Positions 45,113 to 56,400 of a stretch of 64,000 nt of DNA are shown piece by piece (within the stretch, counting starts at the first letter, position 1; the number at the start of each line of letters is the position of its first letter). The DNA comes from Vigna angularis (lineage: Eukaryota > Streptophyta > Magnoliopsida > Fabales > Fabaceae): contig NC_068978.1 in the NCBI RefSeq assembly GCF_016808095.1, forward strand, positions 20,390,806-20,454,805, given 5' to 3'. The position numbers and the translations under genes were made by a program. Below the pieces are notes generated by a model. That model was not told where the DNA came from. It ran no database searches and saw only the letters and a list, made by a program, of their open reading frames with translations.

Positions 45113-47890
45113 ATGGAAGAAGAAATAGATTTATCATATTTGGATAATGAAGATATAGATGATGATGTGGTTGGTGTAAACTTCAATATAGTTGCAATGT
45201 TACGTCAACAATTACAAATAACCACTTCACTGGCTGCACTAACAATGTTATGCATTGTTGGACATGCATTGAGTATCTTGAATATGTACTCGAGTGATTC
45301 GAGTAGTGTAAGAAATTTCCTACTAGACAGAGATCGTCGTAGGCAACAATGTCATCCTTGTGCATACTAATTGGTGCCGCAACATTATTAGGATGTGTAC
45401 AAAGACATTTATTAATCTTTGTGAGAGACTAAGAACAACTGGGTTAGTTAAGGATGCCATTCGATCGATAGTGGAGGAACAAGTAACTCAATTTCTTCAT
45501 ATAATTGGCCATAATGTTAAGAATCGAAGTGTCACATTTTTCTTTCATCGATTTGGGTCGATGGTTAGCAAACACTTTCACAATTTGTTGGATGCTATTT
45601 TAACTTTGGAATCAGAATTTTTAATTCAACCCTCAGGAAATGAGGTTCATCCATATGTCTTCAACAACAATCGATTTTACTCGTACTTTAAGGTACTCAT
45701 TTGAACATTTTTCAAGATGTTATTTTATCAAAGGATGATACAAACTTTGAGTTTTATGATGACTTGTTAATTTTATGTTTAGGATTGTTTAGGGGCCATA
45801 AACGGTACTCATGTTCGTGTAAAGGTGCCAAGATTAGACGCTTCAAGATTTCGAGGAAGAAAAGATTGGCCAACTCAAAATGTTTTTGCGGCATGTGATT
45901 TTTTGATATGAAATTCACATACATTTGTTAAGATGTCGACAAGGGTACCGAATCGTATCAAGTAATAATAAATGGTAAGACTAAGTATTGTTTCCCAAAG
46001 GACTCACGACATTAAACAGTTATGTGATTACCCAACTAATTAAGACTTTTGAAGAACAATTTAGTGGTTTTGAATGCAAATGCTATAAAAATAATCATGA
46101 ATGCAATTTTGACCAATTGAAAGAAAAACACAAAGGTGAATGGATGATGTTGAAAATATGAGATGAATATGTTGTTGGGGTTTAGATTTCACCAAGTTTC
46201 CTCTCATGCATGTATGAATTCATCTTCTTCATTAATGTTAATATCACTTTCTAAATTACTTAAAACCCGATGTCTCGACGAAGAAAGCCTATCCTTAATT
46301 ACTAGTTTACAAGGCCTTGTCTCCCTAGCCATTAATTCTACATTACATACGCACAAAAGCTTAAGATAACCAAAACTCATATCCCTATGTCTAGGCAATA
46401 CTACTTTTGGGAGCAATTCTCTAGATCTAGGTTTCTCCGTATGTGTCCCTATCACGAAAACCAATAATCATGTCATGAATGAGTTAAACATAACAAGCAG
46501 TAAGCGAAGAAGAATAACCCTAACAATTAATGAAAGAAGCATACATAAATAAGAATCAATTCAAATACATAAGAGTTCACAAGGTTACATCATTCCCCAA
46601 CAACAAAGAATGTTTAGTTTCCCATCGTCATGGAGAAACTAGATGAACAATGGAATGAAAAAGATAGAAAAATCCTAAAATCTGAAGAGGAGAGCTTCCA
46701 CATCCACTTCTACCTTCAGAGTTGGAGAAAATCTAAATTTGTGTCAATTCTGTCAAGAAATATCCTCTCTAGGTCGAGTTAATCCTTAAATAGGGCTGAA
46801 TTGGGCCATGGGCCAATGTTTTCACCACTTAGCGCCCCTACTTAGGGTGCTCAGGCGTGCTTGCGAGAAGAATAACGCTCAGTGTCCAATGGAGGGTGCT
46901 TAAGCATCAAACGTTGCAAGAAATATGGCGCTCAGCACCCCAAAAAGGGCGCCTAAGCGTGATTGCGAGGCTCCAGCGCTGAGGGTCATGAAAAGGGCGC
47001 CCAAGCGTGAGTGCGACCTTTTGCAACCTTTTCCACTGGTGCTCTTTCTGTCCTTTATGAGTTCCAACTTCTTGACAACTTAACTCCTCTTTCAATTCAT
47101 CACAATTTCCTACAAAACCAAGGGGATTTAGTGATAAAATCTTCAAGTGTAACCTCAACTCTATTATTTCCCAAAATAAACTAAAATCAAGAGAACAAAC
47201 AAGTTTCTAATTCAAAAAGGGTTCATTTGATATCAAAATTTACTCTCAAATAACGGTGAAATCAACCGTTATCAACATTCTAGATGGGTGGGAAGGCCTT
47301 GCATATGATTCAAGAATTTTAAAAAATGCTCTTGATCAAGATTATCCGTTGGTTATCTCCCAAGGTGAGTGTATATATTGCAATCTTTAAGATTTTATTT
47401 AATACTCACTAAATACCTTTATGTGTACAACATTGTAGGAAAATACTACCTCAGTGGTGCTGGATTTATGTTGAAAAACACAGTTTTGACTCCATATAGA
47501 GGCGTTAGATATCACCTTAAAGAATATACACGTAGAGGACCACAAAATGCATGCGAGTTGTTTAATCATCGACATTCATCGTTGAGAAATGTTATTGAAA
47601 GAAATTTTGGTGTGTTGAAAAAATGATTCCCTATCGTTGCAAGTGGCACTGAACCACACTATGGATTGGAGACAATGACAAACATTATATTAGCTTGTTG
47701 TATCTTACACAACTTCCTTCGTGGCGTGGATAACGATGACTCATTGCTTGATGAAGTTGATAATGAGTTGAATGAAAGGGAAGACCATAATGTTTCATCA
47801 TCTCAAGTTAGAGAAGAGGATCATAGGATTAGTAGTAGTATAAGGGATTCAATAGCAGATCAAATGTGGCAAGATTATCAAAACTCCTAG
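45113..47890 (+). pseudogene. PIF/Harbinger (HARBI1-like) transposase, split by a solo LTR
   Basis: Exons about 45113-45692, 45783-45925 + 47275-47364, and 47439-47890; the break at 45926-47274 is a solo LTR. Motifs in order: LCERLRTTGLVKDAIRSIVE, FLHIIGHNVKNRSVTFFFHR, NNNRFYSYFK, GAINGTHVRVKVP, WEGLAYDSRIL, GAGFMLKNTVLTPYRGVRYH, then SSLRNVIERNFGVLKK and ILACCILHNFL. The DDE nuclease keeps the second Asp and the Glu (VIERNFG), but the first catalytic Asp (DGTH) is Asn (NGTH). There is a frameshift near 45365 and a TGA at about 47623. The acidic N-terminus (EEEIDLSYLDNEDIDDD) is typical of this group. Dead transposase. Confidence 0.9.
45926..47274 (-). mobile_element. Solo LTR of the A/B Athila-like family inside the Harbinger transposase
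   Basis: 1349-bp LTR in the same orientation as element B (plus-strand start TGTTAAGATGTCGACAAGGG, end CAACCGTTATCA), flanked by perfect 5-bp duplications ACATT (45921-45925 and 47275-47279). Removal restores the transposase reading frame through FTYILDGWEG. It arose by LTR-LTR recombination of a full element. Confidence 0.95.
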
Positions 47891-48002
47891 TTATTGTATT
47901 TTATTTAGTTGTATGACAATTTTATTTGAAAATGACAAGAACTTGCTTTTATGGTTGTTTAATCTTAACTTTTGACCATTTTGTTTATCAATTAGGTTTA
48001 AA

Positions 48003-49139
48003 ATGAACAGAGGTAAGGGAGTGGCCATTAAGTCCTCTGGTCCTACTAAAGAGTTCATAAAGTGGATAGAAGACATGGACGCACGTCTTCTACACACCAT
48101 GATTGAGGAATCACGGCTCGGTAATAAGGTTGACGGAAGTTGGACATCCCAAGCTTATAATAACATTGTTGATAATCTTCATAGCTTTGGGTATGTAGCA
48201 ATTACGAAAAATAATGTCAAAAATCGACAGAAAATGTTGAAAGATAAATGGCGTGAGGTACATGACCTCTTTGCTGGCTTAAGTGGATTTGGTTGGAACG
48301 CCGTAACTATGAGATTTGAAGCTGAGGATGAAGTGTGGGATGACCTCATTCAGGTATTTGTTAAATACTAAGATTTGGTGGATTGTTAAAATACATAATA
48401 TGAACCATAGGATGTGTAATGTATGTTGTTTCAATCGAGGCCAAGTGCGGCAAAGTGGAGAGTTAACAATATCAAACACTACGATTTAATGATGGAGTTA
48501 TGGGTCGCGGATCGAGCTATTGGGAGTGGTGTTCGGACCGCTCGTCAAGCACGTCGACAGCGGGTTGGGCCTCGTGTACAGGTTGATCTGTATCAGAATA
48601 TGAAGTACATTTCAAAGGAGCCCATCTATCTTGTGTTTACTGTCCCAATTCCACCATCACCTCCTCCATTTGTGGATGAGTATAGTCTAGGGCAGACTCA
48701 ATTTGTGCCTTCTGTCCCATCCGGAGGAACTTCATCATCACACAGTTCCAAAAGGAAGGCACCTATGGTCGACGTAATTGATGCTCAATTTGATAAACTG
48801 ACGACCAGCCTGGATGATTTCACAAATGTCATTGGATCTACAAATGTTCATTTTTCTATGATTTTAAATGCAGTCGTGCGTCAAGTCGATGCAATGGAAA
48901 ATAGAAATGAAATACTACGTTCCCAAACCGAGATCCTACGTCGTACCCCAACATTCACATACACAGAGGGAGACATATATGAAATGTTGAGTGGTATGAA
49001 TATTGTTGATGAAAACTTGCTAGAGCAATGTTATGATTTCTTATGTGGAAACCCCACATGTACAAAGAGGTTGATGGGACTTCCACCACACAAGACGTGG
49101 AATAAGCTATGTAAAATGATCTCGGGTGGTGACTGTTAA
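48003..49139 (+). pseudogene. Harbinger-associated Myb/SANT-like ORF1 protein
   Basis: 48003-48354 encodes a Myb/SANT-like DNA-binding domain (FIKWIEDMDARLLHTMIEES, NRQKMLKDKWREVHDLF, WDDLIQ). 48425-49139 continues from SRPSAAKWRVNN through a Ser/Pro linker with KRKAPMV (possible nuclear signal) to a conserved C-terminal block ending KTWNKLCKMI. PIF-type elements encode such a protein next to the transposase; together they bind and mobilise the TIRs. An intron is expected between the parts (donor CAG|GTATTT at 48354). The acceptor position reads TTTCAA|TCG, so the AG seems lost to a point mutation. Confidence 0.8.
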
Positions 49140-49364
49140 AATGCCTTAATTGATTAGTTGTATTACTATTATGACTTAATTGATTAGTTGTATTACTATT
49201 ATGACTTAATTGATTAGTTGTATTACTATTATGACTTTAAGATGTCCTTGTTTTGTAATTATGACTTAATTGTTTTAGGTTGTTGTTATTATTAATATTG
49301 AATTATTTGTTATGACTTAACTTATTATTGATATTATTTATGCTTTTGTTGAAGTAATTGTGAA
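49140..49364. repeat. Short tandem repeat spacer
   Basis: Three copies of the ~33-bp unit ATGACTTAATTGATTAGTTGTATTACTATT between 49137 and 49235, in the spacer between two ORFs. Confidence 0.8.
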
Positions 49365-50511
49365 ATGGCCTCATCATCAACCAAAAGACCTAGGAAAAGT
49401 CGTAAGGGAAAAGAAACTATACCTGAGGCAGAAGCTGTTACCTACTTCAGACCATCTATTGTAGAACAATTAGATCAACGTCGATTCTTCAGTCACAACC
49501 ATCAGACGGAAAACTATGTAGCTGATTTCTACACAAGGAATATTGTTGTTCCAAAAATTATGAATTTCGAATCATTTGTCGGTTCAGGCTTATATTTTCA
49601 ACACCATCTTCTACTTCAAGGAGTGGTTGAATTTCTGACATTGCAGGGACCCTTCTATCTATATTTGATTAAAGTATTTTATTCAATTCTGAAGATTTAT
49701 AGAAATGGATATTTGCTTAGTGAGGTCAACAAGAGAAGAATTAGATTGAAACCTGCTGATTGGTTGAATGTTTCTAATATGAAGTATGAGAGTCAAAAAT
49801 TGTGTTATTCAAAATCCCAGATGACTTCCCTTATGATCGGGAGATGGCATTAGCTACTATGGTTAGACCATAAATGCAGGGTCATCGTGTTAAAACGGTT
49901 GGTTGTTTGAATATTAATGATAAACTTCTACATTATGTTATTGTGCACATGTTGACTCCACGACCTGGAAATTTTGCAAAGTTATTGCAGGAGGATATGT
50001 TTATGTTATGGGTGCTTAAAAATAATATAGTTATTAATTGGCCTGATCACATCATGCGACATATGCTTAAATGCAAGGTCAGTGACACACCCCTACCATA
50101 CGGTGTCCTTATCACCCAAATCATACAATATTGTGGAGTACATGTTGATGCCGATGTCAACACTCATATTGGGACCAAACATCATTTTTCAATTAATTCT
50201 TTGAAGAGGTTGAATATTATTAATGTCAGCGGTGTTTGGCAACACGACGTCGGTGATGATGACGACGAAGAGCAACCACACCATCATAACAACCCTGTGC
50301 AACCTCCTCCACATCTTTCAAATCCTAATATGATGACTCAAATGTGGGAGGGGGTACAAGACTTGCAACAAAGAATGCAGGGTATGGAACAAATGTAGGT
50401 GCAGGTTCAGCGTATTGAAGATAACTTGACAAACTTATCCCTCGACATGAACCGACAATTTGCTCACCTGAATCAAAATGTTAACTTAATTCTTCATCAT
50501 TTAGATGATTA
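49365..50511 (+). pseudogene. Putative plant transposon protein (legume repeat-type ORF)
   Basis: Two consecutive open segments (49365-49853 and 49874-50398, then after a TAG at 50396-50398 on to 50511) together resemble the putative plant transposon protein domain. There is a basic N-terminus (KRPRKSRKGKETIPEAE), RFFSHNHQTENYVADFY, then RPGNFAKLLQEDMFMLWVLK, PYGVLITQIIQYCGVHVD, an acidic-His-Pro linker, and a C-terminal coiled coil (QDLQQRMQGMEQ, IEDNLTNLSLDMN). Function unknown. A frameshift/stop separates the segments, so it is broken. It sits between the Harbinger ORF1 and the right inverted repeat and may be a third gene of that element or an independent insertion. Confidence 0.6.
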
Positions 50512-50851
50512 AGTTGCTTACTATTCCGTGAATGTATTACATGAATTTTTTGCTTAAATTGACTTATGTGTTTGATTTGTTACATTACCTATTTTTGAAT
50601 GTCATTATGTTTGACATTAGTTTTCATACTTGTATTTATTGTGAACTTAATGAACTGCAGGTGGATTCTCGAATCATGGATGAATTAGAAAAAGGAAGAA
50701 ATCAAAGAACAAGATTATGTGCAATTCTTGAACGACAAATTATGTTCGCATTTTTATTTTATGTCATGTAATATTATAACTTTGTTTCATTATTTGTTTC
50801 TTCAAAATTAATCAATCTCACTTCCATAACAAATTAATTCATACTACTCGG
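50512..50851. other. Spacer before the right inverted repeat
   Basis: AT-rich, no gene. A 79-codon open stretch here has no recognisable domain. Confidence 0.45.
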
Positions 50852-51224
50852 TAGAAAATTATATTACAAAAAAATACTACATTTAAAAATAAATTCATTT
50901 TACTAAATTTTAATTTTGTTACTTTTTAAAAATTAATTTTAATTAATATTTTAAATTTTTTACTCTTTATAAACATTTCTACAATTAAATATAACATTAA
51001 CAAATAACATTTTATATTACTTTAATAACTAGGGGCATTTTGGTAATCTTTAATTTTTACCAATTAAAAAATTTGTCACATCAATCAAATCCTACACTAA
51101 TTCTCACAAACTTTACTTCCAAATCCACTTAAACAAACAACAAAAAATTTATCCTCAAATCCCCTCAAATTCATTCAATCACTCTTCCCCAAATCATCTC
51201 CCCCAAATCCTCACATGTGAAAAA
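50852..51224 (-). repeat. Right ~380-bp inverted repeat (partner of 35797-36187)
   Basis: Reverse complement of the left repeat. Contains AACTAGGGGCATTTTGGTAA, ACACTAATTCTCACAAA and CAAATCATCTCCCCCAAATC, and ends GTGAAAAAAGCATT. Together the two repeats enclose 15.4 kb including the Harbinger genes and the nested MULEs and solo LTR. TTA follows at the right boundary, compatible with a Harbinger target site. Confidence 0.75.
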
Positions 51225-53160
51225 AGCATTAGAGAGAAAGGTACTCCAGGGAAAAATGTTAATTTACTTATTTTATTGTTTAAGATTTTAAAAATTGAGA
51301 GCTGAAAGGAGTAGAAAGCATCCTACTACCCATCCCTTGAACAGACCTCGATTGTAGAGAAACAAAAAAGAAAACTATACATTTTTTTCCAAATACGAGT
51401 GTTACTCCTTGTACTTCTCTATTTTTCGTCCTACACTCCCATATTCTAAAAATATTTTTCTTCAATAAATTTTAACATTCATTTAAGAAAAAAAAATTCT
51501 TCAATGAATGTCGAAATTCGTTGAAGAAAAATTTCTTTAATAAATTTCGAAATTCGTTGAAGAATTTTTTGAAAACTTCAACAAATTTCGAAATTCGTTG
51601 AAAACTTGAAAAATCTTTAAACGGATTTTGAAATTTGTTGAAAGAATTTTTCTTCAGCGAATTTCGAAATCCATTGAAAAAAAAAAAAGAAAGGTATAGG
51701 GTTTCTTTGAAATACAAGAACAATTTTGAAACTTTTAGAAAATGTAGGGATGCAAGAAAAAACGTGAGATGGTGTAGAGAGTAATACTGTCAAAATACTT
51801 ACTAGCCATGACCATAATTATAGGACCGCAAATTAGAATTTTAGACTAAAATAAATAAAAATAAAAAATAAATATTTAAATAAGATTAGTTTTATAAATA
51901 AAAAAAGTTAGAGAGATGTAGGAAGCAAGACGTGGTGACGATGGAGTAATCTCCCCATAATTATAGGACCGCAAAACATGTCATTTTAGTCCAATCCGTT
52001 TTTGTTCGCCAAAAACAAAAGTGGACTGAATATGACAATCCGTCCCGTCACTAGGCGGACTAACGGAGTAACCTACCTGTATTTTAAAATTTTTCTTTTT
52101 GTAGTTTTATACATGGATCAGTTTCTGAAATTTATTTGAGCGTTTTTTTCAGTACCTCCAAGTTTCCTTTTTGCATCTTCAAGTAGATCATTATGTCATT
52201 TGATAAAAATGTAAAATAAATAATTAGGTAAATAATATGTCTTACCTAATCACCTTTACTTCCACCTGTAATTATTTTATATTATTTTACTGTACTGCCT
52301 TCAATTTCAAGTTCACTATTCTTCTTCTTTGGCTATCATTTGTGTTTCATCATTCTTCTTCATCATTCTTCTTCTTCTCTCGCTCTCGTGATCGTGCTTT
52401 TCATTGTTGTGGTGGTGAGTTTGCATTGCTTTTTAGCATGAGCCTTGCTCCGTGTTCACCTTCATCTTCTCATTTAGGTATAATCGTTTTTGTTTGAAAT
52501 TTTTTGTTTGTTTCATTTTGATGTAGTTATTTTTGCCCTGCACCATATTTCGAATCATTTAGGAAACAAACCGGATTTTCTAAATACCCATAACTTCAAA
52601 ATTCAATTAATAAATTTATCAAATTTCGAAACCAATTAAATTCAGAAATCAAACATATTTCAAAATCTGATTAAGATACTCGTCAAATTTTAAAGTCAAA
52701 CATATTTCAAAATCCGATTAAGATACTCGTCGAATTTTGAAATACAGTAACTATCTTGATCGTTCCTTAAATATTTTTTTGCATTTCTTTTTTAATTTGT
52801 TTTAATTTTTTTAATAATTTGTTTAGATATTATTATCAATATTGTTGAAGAAGTGAAGTATTCAATAATAATAACTTTATGTTATAAGTGGTTATATTAT
52901 AAAATAAAATATTATCTTTCAATTTGACAAATTTATAAGTAAATTAAATTTAAGTTTCGTATCATATTTATCTTCTTTCATTAATGAAGTGTGTGAGAGA
53001 AATTATATAAATAATTTTGTAACATATCAAAAAAAGTTTCATGACTTAATTAAATGAGTTCGATATATTGCATTTAATCTTAGGTTTGTTGTCACCATTA
53101 ACAGCATAAACTATTAACAACTTCACAAACAGAAGACAAAAAACTTATCTAAGGATGCAA
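51225..53160. other. Intergenic sequence with small repeats
   Basis: AT-rich, no gene. 51480-51690 has about six degenerate copies of AATTTCGAAATTCGTTGAAG (palindromic core AATTTCGAAATT). 52640-52745 has a ~54-bp tandem duplication (CAAACATATTTCAAAATC(T/C)GA units). 51225-51470 and 51750-52500 hold nothing recognisable. Confidence 0.6.
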
Positions 53161-53411
53161 TAATATTCAAGTATAAATACAGTTTCATATACATGTTTCG
53201 CCTAAAATCAAGTGCAAAGGATAGACTTAACACATGCCACTTTAGCTTTGAGAGAATATTTCTGCTATTAAAACTTCTGCGTACCATATCAGAAAGCAAC
53301 GATCTTGCCGTTGCGCCAAGAGTTCAAGCAAACATAAAAAATGAATCTGGAACAAGGATGGGCAGGTTATACAAGAGTTATAACTTCAATGTTCCAAAAC
53401 AATTTCTGAGC

Positions 53412-56400
53412 CTACTCAAATCGCTCCCAATCTTGAGATATTTTTGTTGAAGGTGAGTTATCTGATCGCGTACCCGAGCTTTCCATTCCAGAGTCAAAGG
53501 TTTCCCATTGGGTTGTTACCTTGACAGCGCTGCTACTGTTGATAAAAGGATTGGAGTTTCTTGCCTTTAGAGAATCTAATTTATCCACTAAGGTCTGCAC
53601 ACGACGCACCTATTCAATGGTGGGAAACATGTTTCAGTCCATCAATGGTAATAAGTGCAATAGTGGTGCAAAATATAGGTCTCTCGATATTGCATCTCCA
53701 AAATAAAAGTGCTTGTAATTTTAAAGCAATAAATGAAGAAATGATGCAATTTATGATTACCAAAATGGAAAGGGAAAAACATACAACACAGGAAATGAGA
53801 AAGTGGTTAGAAAGTAGTTGACTAGCAATTTAACACACAAATAACATATTTCCCAGTTCAATTTTCAAGGCATAACTCATTTACTAAAATGTTGCTATTC
53901 ATTCTCCAATGTTGGATTTAAGTCAGATCGAACTTAGGAAGAGAAAGACTAGTAGAGACTAGTGTGACATCAATAAAAAGCAATCACAAACATACACTTG
54001 AAATGGACAGAAATAAATAAACTAAATTTTAAAATACAAAGGTGGGATTTGTTAGATGGACAAATCAATACCACAATATTCTACGTGAATCATATTTGAA
54101 GACAATACATTGACATCTAATTCCATAATGGTTTTGCCAGTAGTTTCTCTTACTGTCCTACTCTTTTTCCCGAGACTGTCAGAATTTCTGTTTTTCTGCC
54201 ACTCATTGATCATCATACCGTCTATAAGTATTACAAACATTTTTACAGCCTTCAATAGCATTAATGGCATAATTATTAGTTCCTACTATAATTAGGTAAT
54301 CCAATAAATACACCGATTTCTAATTTAAAATAGGAAGATCATAACCAACATTTCATAGGAAACATTAAACACATGATCCTGATCGACAAAGACTTCAGCT
54401 TTTCTCCTGAATCACCAAGGTAACCCCCACCATTCTTTCTAACGCATTCATTCCCAATCCTATATTTTCTACTGTGTCCATACATGAAGTAATTCGTATG
54501 TTAACATGTTACTGCTCATCACTTGGTTCCACACAACTTAACAAAGTAATATATTTGTGAAAACGTTTTGCCACACAACTTTGAGATATTCCACCATTTT
54601 ACACACAAGGGATTTTGTAGAGCACTCAAATTTCCACGTAGTAATAAATAGTTAGACACGTGTGGTAATAGCTAGTTTGGAATCATTTCAATTAAAATCA
54701 AACTAATCCGAACCATAATAACAATAAAATTGAGTAGTTTCAACGGGTGTAGTTGTATCGGTAAGAGTATTACCCAATCTAACTAGGTTATGGTCTTGAT
54801 TTGAATATTTGGTAACCAATTGACCTCAGCTCAACCCAATCTCCTTATTTTTTATTTTCATATTTCTTAAATTTTATTCTTATTTTTAAGATGATAGGTT
54901 TGGGGTGTTGTAGCCAGTTGGGGTCGTTGATAGGGCAGAAAGGTGCGCCCAACACCGGCGATCACAACGCCGAAAGTCGCTCCGTGAGAGGAGCTGCCAC
55001 GCGCCGTCACAGTCGCCGGCGCGTGTAGCCCACGCGCCCACCTTCGGCGAGACCCACTCGCTGCCACTACCACAGACAGGGTCGCCGGAGCCTCCTGAGT
55101 ATGTTCCTGGGTCAGTGACAACTTATTTGGCCTATATTTGAGCAGATATGAGTTTGAAGGTTTTGCTCCTCTTCTCGATGTGACCCACACGCCGTCGTCG
55201 TCTTGGAAAAGGTCACCGGAGACTCCTAGTTCCGTTCTACAGGATGTCTGAAGTAAAAAGGGTTCCTTTGGGAGTACCTAATGACCTACCAAATATAGGA
55301 GGTACCAATCGGTTGGATGGTCAAAATTACTTACAATGGAGCCAATTTATTCGAAGGGTTCTCAAGGGTTGTTCAAAACTTGATCACATAGATGGAGGAG
55401 GACCAGAACCAGATGACACTTATTTCTCAATTTGGGACAATGAAGATTCATTAATTATGACTTGGATGTGGCAATCCATGATTCCTGAGATAAGGAGAAA
55501 TTATATGTTCCATTCTTCTGCAAAAGAAATATGGGATGACTTACAGAGCACTTTTTCTTTAAAAAAGGATCTTGCTGCTTACTATGACATTGTGAACAAG
55601 ATATTTAATACAAAACAGGGCTCCCTTTCCGTATCAGAATATCACGGAATCCTGAGTGGTCTTTGGATGGAATTTGATCAGAACCAAACAATAAAGATGT
55701 GTAAAACAGATGTTGTCGCTCTTGCTGAATTCATTGAAAGGGGAAGAATCTTTAAATTTCTCTAGGGCTTGAATCATGAGTATGACCCAATCCGGGTTTA
55801 GATTTTTGGAAGAGAAAAATTATCATCCCTGTCAGAAGCTTTTTTATGGTAAGAGAAAAAACTCGGAGAACTGTCATGCTAAATGGAGGGATCTCCAACA
55901 CAGGCTCTGCCATGACAACTGGAAAGGGAGTCCACAAGGGAACAAATGCTGGGGGAAAGACGTTTGAAAAAGGTACTCACGCGGACTATTGTTCATACTG
56001 TAAAAGATCTGGACATACCAAGGAAATATGCTTCAAACTCCATGGAAGAAAGAATGTTCTCGAACGCATGGGAAACAACAAAGGGTCTACTCAAAGATGG
56101 GTAAATCATACTACCTCAGAACAGGAAGCCACCAATCAATCTAGTTCTTCACAATCTAATCCACAACCACCAGATCTTGATATGAAAGCTTATAAGGAGA
56201 AACTAGAGCGCTTGGAAGCAATGGTTGAATCAATGAGTAAGCCCTCTGGATCATGTACTCTGTCCATAAAAAGTAAGATTTGTCTCAATAGTGTTGGTCA
56301 AGTGTCTCAAGGTATTTGGATCCTTGATTCAGGTGCAACTGATCATATGACACCATTTAGTGCGTCTTTCGACTCATATGGTAAAAGCAATAAAACACAA

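Noticed and set aside
51472..51723. 83-codon Phe/Asn-rich minus-strand ORF
   Set aside because: Translation of the degenerate AATTTCGAAATT repeat.
54867..55190. 107-codon GC-rich minus-strand ORF
   Set aside because: Low complexity, in the leader region of the copia remnant, no recognisable domain.
54300..55240. 5' LTR of the copia element in the BAG intron
   Set aside because: Looked for TGTTGTAATTAGAG and a TGGTATCAGAG primer site upstream of gag; neither is present.
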